Below the pieces are notes generated by a model, which saw only the letters and a list, made by a program, of their open reading frames with translations, ran no database searches and was not told the origin of the DNA. From the NCBI RefSeq assembly GCF_035189165.1, contig NZ_CP045246.1, forward strand, positions 2,108,001 through 2,172,000: a stretch of 64,000 nt of DNA, in the 5' to 3' direction. The translations under genes and the position numbers were made by a program. Of the stretch, positions 17,569 through 25,873 are shown piece after piece. Each line of letters starts with the position of its first letter. Position 1 is the stretch's first letter. Source of the stretch: Arthrobacter sp. JZ12 (GTDB lineage: Bacteria > Actinomycetota > Actinomycetes > Actinomycetales > Micrococcaceae).

Positions 17569-19686
17569 TCATGTGATGAATCCGGATACCAGAAGTAGTC
17601 GCCGGATCGTGTTTCTACTCCATCCGGTTTCATCGGCGATTGCCTGCGCTGTCAGACCCTGAACGACGTACCTCTCACGGAGTCCTTCCTTGTCAAGTGG
17701 CGTTTTGCGTCCAGAAGGCGTTGGAAGACCGAGCCTCGAAATATGATGCCTTATCATGCTCTGACTCCTGTGCATAGCGATCGACATGCTCTCGACAGAT
17801 TCCCCTCGATCGAGAAGCCCACGAAGTTCAGCTTCGAAGGAATCGGAGCCGTGGAGTAGCGCTCCAATAGGTCTGACAGAGCGTTCACTGATCTGGCGGA
17901 GAAGCGGACGATCGATTAGCCCGCGTTTGATGAACGAGTTGAGGAGCGGATCGGTCCCAATTTCTTGCGACCATACATAAGGTGTGCTTCCGAGTAGGTT
18001 CGTGGGCGGCTCCCAGCTCAAGGGCTCCGTCATCCCGGCCTCGGCCAGGAATGCTCTAGCTCTCTGGTCGAGTTCGTCGAGGACCGATTCGGAAGTTGCG
18101 GCGATGAAGTTCTGCAGCAAGTAGTAACCATCCCCGCCCCGATCCGTGTGTTCCGAAATCGAGCCGGTGACCCTGTAGGCGAGATAGAGCCGGGCAGTAG
18201 TCGGATCGCCCCCATATTGATGGTCGCTCAGGGTTCGCCAAATGTTCGAGGTTAAGAGTCCATCCAGGGATAGAGTTCGCCGACGGCAGTAGTCCACAGG
18301 CGCGGGGTGGCTATCGAGATAGGTTGCCAGGGTCAACACTGCTTTCATCAGCGTATCCCGGGCCGAGGGCTGTAATCTGCGATGAAGGTAAGCGAAGGAG
18401 CTGTCGTTGCTGGTGAGGTTCAGTGCTTCCCGCTGAAGTGTGAAGTCGGCCCGCGCATGTCCGGGCAGTAAGACGGCAAGACTGAGGGTGGCTTGAAGGA
18501 TTCTTGGCCCAACGGGCAGGTCTCTCTGCAGAAGGGTGATCCACCCTGGCCAAAACCGTTGCGGGACGGATCTCGCCCTTTGCAGGATTTGAGCTTGGCT
18601 CACCGATGGTGGCAACGGCGACGGGCCGGCCGTACCGTAACGCAGCGCACTCTCTGGTCGAATACCAGTGTGAAGTGCTTTGAGCAATTTGGACTGGAGC
18701 TTGAGCGAAGGATCCCCCCAGCGGCGCAGGTAACTGGATGGGAATTCCTTAGCGGCGCTTTCTCCAAGGTCTGGCATCAGAGCTCTTAGCACCGGAAGGT
18801 AAATCTCCTCCTCCTCGCTGCGAAGCACTGTCGCGGCCATCGCTACTGCGGTGGCCATCGCCGAAGCCGATCGGGGGAAAGACAAACTTCTGCGCTTCTC
18901 TTCAGTGTTGACCTCGTTCTGCAGTTCAGCCAAGTGGTCAACACCATTCCATTTGCGCAGATCCCCAGCAGGCATGACTTGCAGGATCCACCCCGCTAAC
19001 AACTTCAGATCGTCCAGAAGACGCCGGACGTGCTCGGATGAGAGGCTTCGGTCCTCAATTATTTCCTGCAGCCATCGCTGGGTGAGGAGGATCGAGCATT
19101 CATCGGGCAAGTGAATCTCTTCCGACTGCGAGCAGTCCGCTCGGCATGAGAAGCGCGAGCCGGTCGGCACGGCGTTGCCGCACAGATTCGCGACGGGAAC
19201 GTCTCGAATGCTTGGTCTGTTCCGAGGGGGCAGCCCGCATTCTGGGCAGTCATCTAGCAGCAACACTTTGTGGCGCACGCAGGCGAAGGACCATGACAAA
19301 CGCCAAGTTAGCTTCCAGACCCCGTGCGCTTCCCTGAGGCAAGCAGGACAATAGCGCGAGCCGGTCCCCCTCGCCCATAGGAATCGTAAGTCCACTCCCT
19401 CGCGCTTCTCCCGAAAGAGTAGTGCTCTCCCTTCGAAGCGGGCCAGCGTCAACTGTGAAACATCCTGGCTCGGATAGCCGGTGGCGGCGTAGATGTTATC
19501 TGCCTGGCTTTCGGACACGCGCAGGGTGTGGTCCGGCGATTGCTTCGGGTTCAGAGGGCGTAAACCTACCCCTTCGTACAGGTCTTTCCGCGAGGTAGAT
19601 AGCTCAGAACAGTAACGATCAAGCCAACTGACGAGTGACTCACCGATCACAGGACGAACCAGGATCGGAAACCTCCGCCGATTCAT
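17569..19686 (-). CDS. tniQ: TniQ/TnsD-type target selector 2
   Basis: A 705-residue paralogue of the TniQ encoded next. N-terminal segments are nearly alignable (GESLVSWLDRYCSELSTSRK, LTLARFEGRALLF, LWARGTGSRYCPACLREAHG), including the zinc-ribbon cysteines and CVRHK / CPEC. It ends after two HTH-like units (SIAMHRSQSMIRHH, LTAQAIADETGWSRNTIRR) and lacks the LysR-like extension of its neighbour. It is the first gene of the tniQ-tniQ-tnsA-tnsB-tnsC operon. Two selectors in one element usually mean two different target pathways, for example a chromosomal site and a mobile or secondary site. Which does which cannot be told here. Confidence 0.88.
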   Translation of the reverse strand: MNRRRFPILVRPVIGESLVSWLDRYCSELSTSRKDLYEGVGLRPLNPKQSPDHTLRVSESQADNIYAATGYPSQDVSQLTLARFEGRALLFREKREGVDLRFLWARGTGSRYCPACLREAHGVWKLTWRLSWSFACVRHKVLLLDDCPECGLPPRNRPSIRDVPVANLCGNAVPTGSRFSCRADCSQSEEIHLPDECSILLTQRWLQEIIEDRSLSSEHVRRLLDDLKLLAGWILQVMPAGDLRKWNGVDHLAELQNEVNTEEKRRSLSFPRSASAMATAVAMAATVLRSEEEEIYLPVLRALMPDLGESAAKEFPSSYLRRWGDPSLKLQSKLLKALHTGIRPESALRYGTAGPSPLPPSVSQAQILQRARSVPQRFWPGWITLLQRDLPVGPRILQATLSLAVLLPGHARADFTLQREALNLTSNDSSFAYLHRRLQPSARDTLMKAVLTLATYLDSHPAPVDYCRRRTLSLDGLLTSNIWRTLSDHQYGGDPTTARLYLAYRVTGSISEHTDRGGDGYYLLQNFIAATSESVLDELDQRARAFLAEAGMTEPLSWEPPTNLLGSTPYVWSQEIGTDPLLNSFIKRGLIDRPLLRQISERSVRPIGALLHGSDSFEAELRGLLDRGESVESMSIAMHRSQSMIRHHISRLGLPTPSGRKTPLDKEGLRERYVVQGLTAQAIADETGWSRNTIRRLLLVSGFIT

Positions 19687-19971
19687 GGACTGGGAGGAGT
19701 CGCGTCGAACTGCCGGCGACAGAATCTGACAGTGCGGCCTTCAGGCACAGACACGTAAGGGCAGGCCCTCCCCAAAGGCTTCGACATGATGGGCGGAGAG
19801 AATAGTAGGCGGGAAGGATGCTGACGTAGGTCGGTTTCCATCTGTCGTTCCTGTTGCGGACGCTCGATCTAGTTCATCTGAGAAACAGCCTCGGAAACCG
19901 CACCGTGAGGCGATCCCTCACACCAAGGCTATGTATCACTAGTGGAGCAGACAAGAGTGTACTCGTTCGAT
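19687..19971. promoter_or_regulatory. Divergent intergenic region between tniQ-2 and the XRE regulator gene
   Basis: This 285-bp region must hold the promoter of the tns operon (leftward) and of the XRE gene (rightward). No strong -35/-10 pair or long open frame was seen. A fixed feature is the palindrome at its right edge, listed separately. An element end could also be hidden in this stretch, but no TTAACA repeats like those at 10,139-10,222 were found. Confidence 0.3.
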
Positions 19972-19987
19972 GGCATAGATCTATGCC
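19972..19987. promoter_or_regulatory. Perfect 16-bp palindrome over the XRE start codon (putative operator)
   Basis: The sequence GGCATAGATCTATGCC is a perfect palindrome and contains the ATG (19,983-19,985) of the XRE-family gene. No ribosome-binding site precedes this ATG, so the transcript may be leaderless, with the promoter covered by the palindrome. A small HTH protein repressing its own gene from such a site would be a simple autoregulatory switch. The role is inferred from position only. Confidence 0.5.
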
Positions 19988-20306
19988 CATTCGTCCTTCC
20001 CAGCTGAGCGTTGAGCAATCTCGGCGGTGGGAAGCCCGGCGGCTCCAGGTTGGCGCCAGGATTCGAGAGCTCCGGCTAGCTCAGAACCTCTCACAAGAGG
20101 CATTAGCACTCGAGTCCGGGCTCAGCCGGAATATGGTCATCGGCATCGAGTGGGGTAAAAAGAGCGTCGCTTACGAGCGCCTATGGGACGTCGCTGATGT
20201 ACTCGGAGTCCCCATCAACAGCCTGTTCGTTGAGGCCGACTCAGCCCCTACAACCAAGCCCTTCCAGGGGGGCCGGCGACGAATGGGCCGAGGCCCTAAA
20301 GACTAG
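19983..20306 (+). CDS. XRE-family HTH transcriptional regulator
   Basis: About 107 residues starting MPIRPSQLSVEQ. The helix-turn-helix is clear: GARIRELRLAQNLSQEALAL, then ESGLSRNMVIGIEWGKKSVAYERLWDIADVL-type sequence (actual VADVLGVPINSLF). The C-terminus is short and basic (RRRMGRGPKD). Size and motif resemble controller proteins of restriction-modification systems and phage/transposon repressors, but no restriction gene is adjacent. It reads away from the tns operon across a shared 300-bp region, so it may regulate transposition. The start is chosen at the ATG in the palindrome; upstream codons look non-coding. Confidence 0.75.
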   Translation: MPIRPSQLSVEQSRRWEARRLQVGARIRELRLAQNLSQEALALESGLSRNMVIGIEWGKKSVAYERLWDVADVLGVPINSLFVEADSAPTTKPFQGGRRRMGRGPKD

Positions 20307-20425
20307 CCAGGGCCTCTCGGCACGCACACTTCCCGAGTCGCTCACCTGAGCCCGAAAATTCCCCAAGGCCGTAAAGTCTGATCCTGTAGCCAAACGAAAT
20401 GATGTACACCATCGGACAGGGTCGT

Positions 20426-20728
20426 TTAACCCTCACATTCCTTGCAGTACTGCCGGGCGCCCGACGTCCGCGCAACCTGGCTGCGGTGCTTGACCAGGGA
20501 GCAAGACGAGCAGGTGAACTCATCAGCCTGCTGCTGAACCACCAGAACTTGCAGTTCCTCATGGGATATGTCTGCCCTGGGCAACTCAATGCGCTCGGCG
20601 GTATCCGACTCGTCCACATCTATGAGGGCAGTCTGCGTTTTCTGTGCTGCCCGAGCTCGAATTCCTTCAAGAGACTCGTTGGACGATTCGTCGTCCTTAT
20701 TGCGCGGCTCATCCTCATCGGTGGCCAT
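20426..20728 (-). CDS. DUF4193 family protein (zinc-ribbon, actinobacterial)
   Basis: A 100-residue acidic protein starting MATDEDEPRNKDDE, preceded by a GAAGGAGA ribosome-binding site. The second half has the DUF4193 pattern: LPRADISHEELQVLVVQQQADEFTCSSC-type sequence, then HRSQVA and a closing CKEC, giving two CxxC pairs likely to bind zinc. DUF4193 proteins are widespread core proteins in actinobacteria, with a presumed but unproven regulatory role. Its presence here, among accessory genes and away from the usual core neighbours, suggests a second, mobile copy. Confidence 0.85.
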   Translation of the reverse strand: MATDEDEPRNKDDESSNESLEGIRARAAQKTQTALIDVDESDTAERIELPRADISHEELQVLVVQQQADEFTCSSCSLVKHRSQVARTSGARQYCKECEG

Positions 20729-20846
20729 CAGTCTCCTTCGGAGAGTTGCCCCAGCGTGCAGGGCTGTGCCTGCACCCGCACATCCTTCAGGAACTATTCA
20801 AGCGTGTAGTGACCCACCTGTGGCGAGCGTTCACGAATTGACGTGG

Positions 20847-21515
20847 TCAATTGCTTAGCGGGGATCCAAGCAGGCGATGTGCTTCGTCCGTCGATAACGC
20901 GGCGACGGGCAGCAGTGAGGTCTTGTTGGGGCGTAATCCGTCGAGCATGAGCCACAGGTAGCGGCGATGTAGTTCATGGACGTCGGAGCGAACGGTGTCA
21001 CCTTCGCGCCTAGTCGCGTCGATGATGCCGACGAGGGCGATCTGGATGAAGATCAGATCGGTTCCGGCGACGTCGCCTCGGATGACGCCCTGTTTTTTTG
21101 CCCGGTCAACGAGTTGGTTCACGAGCGGCGCGAGCCGGTCGCGTTGCCAGTCGAACTGTTCGTCCCGCACGCTCTTGCCTGTGATGACTTGTGCTACCCC
21201 GCGGTCTCGGGCGAGCAGGTCGAGAGATGCCTCAAGGTAGTCAACTATTGCCTGCCAGGCGTCGTCCTGCGCAAGCCTCTCAGCGAGGCTTTGTTCGAGC
21301 TCCCTGACTTGGTCCTCAAAGATTGCGTCGAAAAGCGCTTCCTTATTCGGGAAGCGCCGGTATGCCGTACCGATGCCGACACCGGCTTCGTGTGCAATGT
21401 CATTGAGTGTGGCATCCGAACCACGTGCGGCAAACAGGCGCCGCCCGGCCGCGATCAGCAGTTCGCGATTCCGGACGGCGTCCTTCCGCAGTCCGGATTC
21501 CGTCATGAGTTTCAT
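20847..21515 (-). CDS. TetR-family transcriptional repressor
   Basis: About 222 residues from MKLMTESGLRKDAVRNRE. The N-terminal HTH is typical: LLIAAGRRLFAARGSDATLN, then DIAHEAGVGIGTAYRRFPNKEALFDAIF. The C-terminal ligand domain is helical (residues 75-200). It is the last gene of a three-gene minus-strand operon behind a monooxygenase and an MFS transporter. Such linkage usually means it senses a small aromatic or toxic compound and represses its own operon plus the divergent one. The candidate operators are at 23,887-23,949. Upstream in-frame codons overlap the MFS gene and are not family-like. Confidence 0.9.
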   Translation of the reverse strand: MKLMTESGLRKDAVRNRELLIAAGRRLFAARGSDATLNDIAHEAGVGIGTAYRRFPNKEALFDAIFEDQVRELEQSLAERLAQDDAWQAIVDYLEASLDLLARDRGVAQVITGKSVRDEQFDWQRDRLAPLVNQLVDRAKKQGVIRGDVAGTDLIFIQIALVGIIDATRREGDTVRSDVHELHRRYLWLMLDGLRPNKTSLLPVAALSTDEAHRLLGSPLSN

Positions 21516-21540
21516 GCTACCGGCCGCTGGAGGGTGCTGA

Positions 21541-22776
21541 TTATGAGCCCAAGGCTGGAACGAGCTGCTGTTCATTCTCGCTCTTGGCCTGGTCCTGGGT
21601 CGCATGACGCACGGTCTTCGACAGACCGATGAAGAGCAGCATAGCGACGGCAATCGACACGGCGCCGAGCAGCGGAACCGTGAGAACTCCGGTGGTGCTG
21701 AGCACGACGCCACCGAGCACCGATCCCACCGCCATGCCCGCCTGGGAGAAGACAACGCCGATACTGCCAGCGGTCTCGGGTGCGCGCCATCCTACTTGCA
21801 GCAGGACCTGCTGGTTGATGAGGATGGCGCCGGCGAACCCGGCACCCCAGAACGCGAGGAGCAGCAGAATGATCCCGATATTGGAGATTGCCAACGCCAT
21901 TGCCGCCAGGGCCACGACCATTACGCTTGGCATCGAAACAAGCGCGATCATGCGTGACTTTGAGGCGATGCGCGCTGCTGCCCAAACACCGATCAGGCCG
22001 GCGACGCCGAACACGAAAAGCGCGCCGCTGACGAGCACCGGGGGTGCGCCGAGCTCGGCAAGATATGGGTCGATGTAGGTGATCACGCCGAGGTAACCCA
22101 TCATCATGAGCGCCCATGCAACGGCCAGGCGTCCCACGCCGGGCTGGCGAAGCGTTTCCATGATGGAGACGCGTGCCTCTCTCTGGGTGCGGAAACTGGG
22201 GACGGTGACCCACAGCAGGACAGCGCAGATCAAGGCTAGGCCCGCAGCGGCATGGAAGGTGGCCTGCCAGCCGAAAGTCGTTCCGATGATTGAGGTGAGA
22301 GGGGCTCCGACGGCGATGCCGACGGTGTTGGCGCCAATTACGATCGCGAGAGCCTTCCCACGGTGGTCGGGGTGGACGACGCGCATGGCAACAACTGGGC
22401 TGAGCACCATCAGCAGGCCGTGCGCACCTCCTGCCACGAATCGTGCCACAAGGGCCGGAGCGAGCTCGCTCGAGACCGCCACGGCAACATTGCTGAGGGC
22501 AAAGATGAGTAGCGCCGCACTGAGTACGTTCCTGCGGTTGAAGCGCAGCACCCAGGCAGTGAGAGGAATGACGAGTACGGCATTGCCGACTGAGTAGAGA
22601 GCGGTAAGTGATCCGGCCGTCGCGACATCGCTGCCGAGGTCTGGTGCCATACGGGTGAGTAGCCCGGCAGGACTGAGTTCAACGGCGAGAGCAAGGAAGC
22701 CTGCCGTCGCAAGGACGAAGAGCGTCAGCCACGCCGTAAGCGGGGTGCTCCTGGAGGGTGTGTTGCTGGATGTCAT
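21541..22776 (-). CDS. MFS transporter, DHA1 / AraJ-type drug or sugar efflux
   Basis: A 411-residue protein with twelve hydrophobic helices in two halves and MFS loop motifs (LRFNRRNVLSAALL between TM2 and TM3; GGAHGLLMVLSPVVAMRVV in TM4). It starts MTSSNTPSRSTPL at 22,776, nine bases after GAAGGA; an upstream TTG overlapping the monooxygenase end is less likely. The family exports sugars, chloramphenicol-like drugs or metabolites by proton antiport in the cytoplasmic membrane. Coupling to a monooxygenase and TetR suggests export of the compound that the TetR protein senses. Confidence 0.9.
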   Translation of the reverse strand: MTSSNTPSRSTPLTAWLTLFVLATAGFLALAVELSPAGLLTRMAPDLGSDVATAGSLTALYSVGNAVLVIPLTAWVLRFNRRNVLSAALLIFALSNVAVAVSSELAPALVARFVAGGAHGLLMVLSPVVAMRVVHPDHRGKALAIVIGANTVGIAVGAPLTSIIGTTFGWQATFHAAAGLALICAVLLWVTVPSFRTQREARVSIMETLRQPGVGRLAVAWALMMMGYLGVITYIDPYLAELGAPPVLVSGALFVFGVAGLIGVWAAARIASKSRMIALVSMPSVMVVALAAMALAISNIGIILLLLAFWGAGFAGAILINQQVLLQVGWRAPETAGSIGVVFSQAGMAVGSVLGGVVLSTTGVLTVPLLGAVSIAVAMLLFIGLSKTVRHATQDQAKSENEQQLVPALGS

Positions 22777-22786
22777 AAGTCTTCCT

Positions 22787-23872
22787 TCATTGTTCAATCG
22801 CGAAGCTGCGGCTGAAGCCGCGCCCGGATTCGACCAGTGCTTGCGCCTTGTCGAGCCGGGCTTTCTGATAGGTCTCTAGAGCGTCCGGGACCGTGGCTGG
22901 TGAGGATCCTCGCAGCGCATGGGACAGTGCCACGGCGTCGTCAACGGACGCCGCGAAGCCGCTGCCAGTCATCGGGGTTGGAACATGTGCCGCATTCCCG
23001 ACGATTGCGAGACGGCCTCGGGCGATGCGTTCGGGCACGTATTCGGCAATCGGGATGCCTGTGATCTCGCGCCGACGGGCGCTTTCTGCGATCGCGTCCG
23101 AGAAGGGCGATTCCCAGTATTTCCGAGCCTCCCCGGCCAGTTCCTTCAGCACACATGGAGGCACATTCTCGGCGCGCAACGTGCGCTGGACAACGCTGCC
23201 CGCAATGCTGCCTTCCTTGCGGAAGAGCGAATTACGGGTGGCGTCATACCATGCCCACCCAATCAGCATGTCTCCGCCGTCCGAGGGGCGCGGGTAGCTC
23301 AACAGCAGGTGGGGACCGCCATGTCGCATGAAGAACTGGCTTCGTGCTGGTTGCGCCTGAGGGATGTCCGACTGTCTGGTCAGGCCAATCCAGAGCGAGT
23401 ATCCCGCGTAAGTCGCATCCGGGTGCTCCGGCGCGACCGATTCACGCACAATGCTGCGGTGGCCGTCAGCACCGATTACAGCGTCGGCCCGCCAGGTCCG
23501 TCCATCGGAGCAGGTGACCGACGCGGAGTCACCCTCATCCTGTAGCGCTGTTACCTGGGTTTCGTGGTGCAGGGTGGCCAAGGGATCTCGATGGACCGCT
23601 CCACGCAAGCCCTCCCTCAATGGAGACCAAAATGTCGGGGCTCCGCTGGCTTCTCCCCCGATGGCGTCGATGACCGTCTCGGCATGGTCCCGACCTATCG
23701 CACGAGCGAGTTCCTGAAATGAAGTTTGCAGGGCTCCGCCCGTTCGCGGTTTCGGGCCGCTGCGCTCCAAAACGTGCACCTGCCAACCAATGCGCGTAAG
23801 GGCAAGCGCGGTCGTGAGACCGGCGAGGCTTCCGCCCACGACAATTGCGCTCATCGACGCTGATCGGTTCAT
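22787..23872 (-). CDS. FAD-dependent aromatic-ring monooxygenase-like protein
   Basis: A 361-residue flavoprotein of the p-hydroxybenzoate hydroxylase fold. The dinucleotide-binding site is AIVVGGSLAGLTTALALTR followed by VLERSG; the second FAD motif is IGADGHRSIVRE; the third is LAIVGNAAHVPTPMTGSGFA. The last usually reads GDAAH, so GNAAH is a small deviation at the ribityl-binding Asp. It should hydroxylate an unknown aromatic compound with NAD(P)H and O2. The start MNRSAS follows GGAGGTG by a good distance. First gene of the operon with the MFS and TetR genes. Confidence 0.88.
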   Translation of the reverse strand: MNRSASMSAIVVGGSLAGLTTALALTRIGWQVHVLERSGPKPRTGGALQTSFQELARAIGRDHAETVIDAIGGEASGAPTFWSPLREGLRGAVHRDPLATLHHETQVTALQDEGDSASVTCSDGRTWRADAVIGADGHRSIVRESVAPEHPDATYAGYSLWIGLTRQSDIPQAQPARSQFFMRHGGPHLLLSYPRPSDGGDMLIGWAWYDATRNSLFRKEGSIAGSVVQRTLRAENVPPCVLKELAGEARKYWESPFSDAIAESARRREITGIPIAEYVPERIARGRLAIVGNAAHVPTPMTGSGFAASVDDAVALSHALRGSSPATVPDALETYQKARLDKAQALVESGRGFSRSFAIEQ

Positions 23873-23886
23873 GATCACCTCCAAAT

Positions 23887-23949
23887 AAGCGGATGCAGAA
23901 TATCCGTTTCATTGCTACTGTAGACGAAGTGGAGCTAAGTTATCCACTT
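23887..23949. promoter_or_regulatory. Two matching 23-bp inverted repeats, probable TetR operators
   Basis: Between the divergent operons, 23,887-23,909 reads AAGCGGA-N9-TCCGTTT and 23,927-23,949 reads AAGTGGA-N9-TCCACTT. Both fit AAGYGGA-N9-TCCRYTT and their centres are 40 bp apart, about four helical turns, so two repressor dimers could sit on the same DNA face. They lie upstream of both the monooxygenase and the first aldo-keto reductase, consistent with joint control by the TetR protein encoded at 20,847-21,515. The link is inferred; binding has not been shown. Confidence 0.7.
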
Positions 23950-23966
23950 TTAGGAGAGTGACGATC

Positions 23967-24821
23967 ATGACCGTTCCAAATCTGACCCTGAACGATGGAG
24001 TCGAGATGCCGGCCCTGGGTTTCGGTGTCTTCCTCGTCCCCGACGTCGACGCAGAGGGTGCGGTATTACAGGCCTTGGAGAAGGGCTACCGCCACATAGA
24101 CACTGCAGCTGCGTACGAAAACGAAGCGGGTGTGGGACGGGCAATCGCACGGAGCGGGATCGCCCGGGAAGACATCTTTGTCACCACAAAGCTGTGGATC
24201 CAGGACGCTGGTGAGACGCATGCGCTCGACGCCTTCGAACGTTCCCGTGTGCGCTTAGGCGTCGAACAGGTAGATCTCCTACTGATTCACCAGCCCTTCG
24301 GTGACTACTACGGAACTTGGCGCGCAATGGAGGATCTCTACCGCCGTGGACAGGTGCGTGCGATCGGGGTGTCGAACTTCTATCCCGATCGCCTCGTCGA
24401 CCTCATAGACCACAACGAGATTGTGCCGGCGGTCAACCAGATTGAGACCCATCCGTTCTTCCAACGGAGTGCAGACCAGGCAGTCATGCGCTCACGCGGC
24501 GTGCAGCTCGAGTCCTGGGGTCCCCTCGGTCAGGGCCGCGAGGACCTCTTCACCAACCCGATACTCACCGAAATCGCGCAAACCCATGAAAAAACCGTTG
24601 CCCAGGTCGTTCTCCGCTGGCTACTTCAACGAGAGATCGCGGTCATCCCCAAGACCGTGAATCCGGCTCGAATGGCAGAAAATCTCGATGTGTTCGATTT
24701 CGTTATCGCCGACGATGAAATGGCGCGCATCGCGACGCTCGACACCGGTGCCAGTACGGCATTCAACCACCACGACCCAAGCAGTGCTTCCATGCTCGGC
24801 ACCACCCGCTTCGACACGTAA
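23967..24821 (+). CDS. Aldo-keto reductase (2,5-diketo-D-gluconate reductase-like) 1
   Basis: A 284-residue NADPH-dependent reductase with a TIM-barrel fold. The catalytic tetrad is Asp45 and Tyr50 ([10 protein letters not shown]), Lys75 (TTKLW) and His108 (LLIHQP). C-terminal [19 protein letters not shown] is the cofactor-binding end. It reduces carbonyl groups of aldehydes or ketones in the cytoplasm; the substrate is unknown. The ATG at 23,967 sits eight bases after AGGAGAG. First gene of a four-gene operon under the shared TetR-type promoter region. Confidence 0.92.
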   Translation: MTVPNLTLNDGVEMPALGFGVFLVPDVDAEGAVLQALEKGYRHIDTAAAYENEAGVGRAIARSGIAREDIFVTTKLWIQDAGETHALDAFERSRVRLGVEQVDLLLIHQPFGDYYGTWRAMEDLYRRGQVRAIGVSNFYPDRLVDLIDHNEIVPAVNQIETHPFFQRSADQAVMRSRGVQLESWGPLGQGREDLFTNPILTEIAQTHEKTVAQVVLRWLLQREIAVIPKTVNPARMAENLDVFDFVIADDEMARIATLDTGASTAFNHHDPSSASMLGTTRFDT

Positions 24822-24829
24822 GGAGAGAC

Positions 24830-25846
24830 ATGCAGCAACGAACACTAGGCCGAACCGGAGTTTCGGTAAGCCCGCTTTGCCTCGGAACCATGATGCTCGG
24901 CCCGTGGGGGAACGACGATGAGGCCGCTTCGGTTCGTATCATTCACCGCGCTCTGGAAGCTGGAGTGAGTTTCATCGATACCGCCGACGTTTACGGTGAA
25001 GGCGCATCAGAGGTAATCCTAGGGAAAGCACTCCAGGGGCACCGAGATGATGTGGTACTCGCGACGAAGTTTTTCAACCCGATGGGAGAAGGCGCTAACC
25101 AGCGTGGCGCGTCGCGCAGGTGGATCATGCGCGCGGTCGAAGACTCCCTCCGCCGACTGGACACCGACTACATCGACCTTTACCAGCTCCACCGCCCTGA
25201 CCCGACCGTGGACATAGAGGAAACACTGGGCGCGCTCACCGACCTCGTGCGGCAAGGCAAGATCCGATATATCGGTTCGTCGTCCTCCACCGGATCTCAA
25301 ATCGTCGAGGCTCAGTGGGCAGCAGAACGGCGGAACCTTGAACGCTTCGTCACCGAACAGCCCTCGTATTCCGTACTGGCCCGTGAGATTGAGAAGGACG
25401 TCCTTCCCACGGCGAGGAAGTACGGCATGGGCACTTTAACCTTCAGCCCGCTGGCCGCCGGTTGGCTCTCCGGATCGTGGACGAAAGACTCAGCGCCCAC
25501 CTCCGACGCACGCAAACGGCTCGCGGCGAGGTTCGACATGTCACTGCCCGGCAACCAACGCAAACTTGCCGTCGTCGAACAGCTGCAGGACGTCGCACAC
25601 GATGCGGGGATCACGCTGATCCAGCTCGCTATCGGCTTTGTGCTGAGCAACCCCGCAGTCACTTCAGCGATCATCGGCCCGCGCACGATGGAACAGCTTG
25701 AGGGAGTCCTCGCGGCGGTGGACGTAACGCTAACCTCCGAAGTCCTCGACGCGATCGATGAGATTACGACTCCGGGCGTGACGATCAATCCCTATGACAC
25801 CAACATCGGCGCAGACTCACTCGTTCCGCAACTTCGACGGCGCTGA
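24830..25846 (+). CDS. Aldo-keto reductase, YajO/Kv-beta-type
   Basis: A 338-residue enzyme starting MQQRTLGRTGVSVSPLCLGT, which is the hallmark N-terminus of this aldo-keto reductase branch. Catalytic residues are Asp50 and Tyr55 (FIDTADVYGEGASE), Lys80 (ATKFFN) and His121 (QLHRPD). It belongs to a different subgroup from the two neighbours, so the operon combines distinct carbonyl reductases. The gene starts 8 bp after the previous stop with AAGGAGAG as ribosome-binding site. Substrate unknown; family members act on sugars, aldehydes and reactive carbonyls. Confidence 0.92.
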   Translation: MQQRTLGRTGVSVSPLCLGTMMLGPWGNDDEAASVRIIHRALEAGVSFIDTADVYGEGASEVILGKALQGHRDDVVLATKFFNPMGEGANQRGASRRWIMRAVEDSLRRLDTDYIDLYQLHRPDPTVDIEETLGALTDLVRQGKIRYIGSSSSTGSQIVEAQWAAERRNLERFVTEQPSYSVLAREIEKDVLPTARKYGMGTLTFSPLAAGWLSGSWTKDSAPTSDARKRLAARFDMSLPGNQRKLAVVEQLQDVAHDAGITLIQLAIGFVLSNPAVTSAIIGPRTMEQLEGVLAAVDVTLTSEVLDAIDEITTPGVTINPYDTNIGADSLVPQLRRR

Positions 25847-25873
25847 CGTCACCATCCGAAAGGACCAGGACCA

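Noticed and set aside
10120-20306. CRISPR-associated Tn7-like transposon
   Set aside because: No CRISPR array, Cas12k or Cascade gene was found, and both TniQ proteins are large TnsD-like forms.
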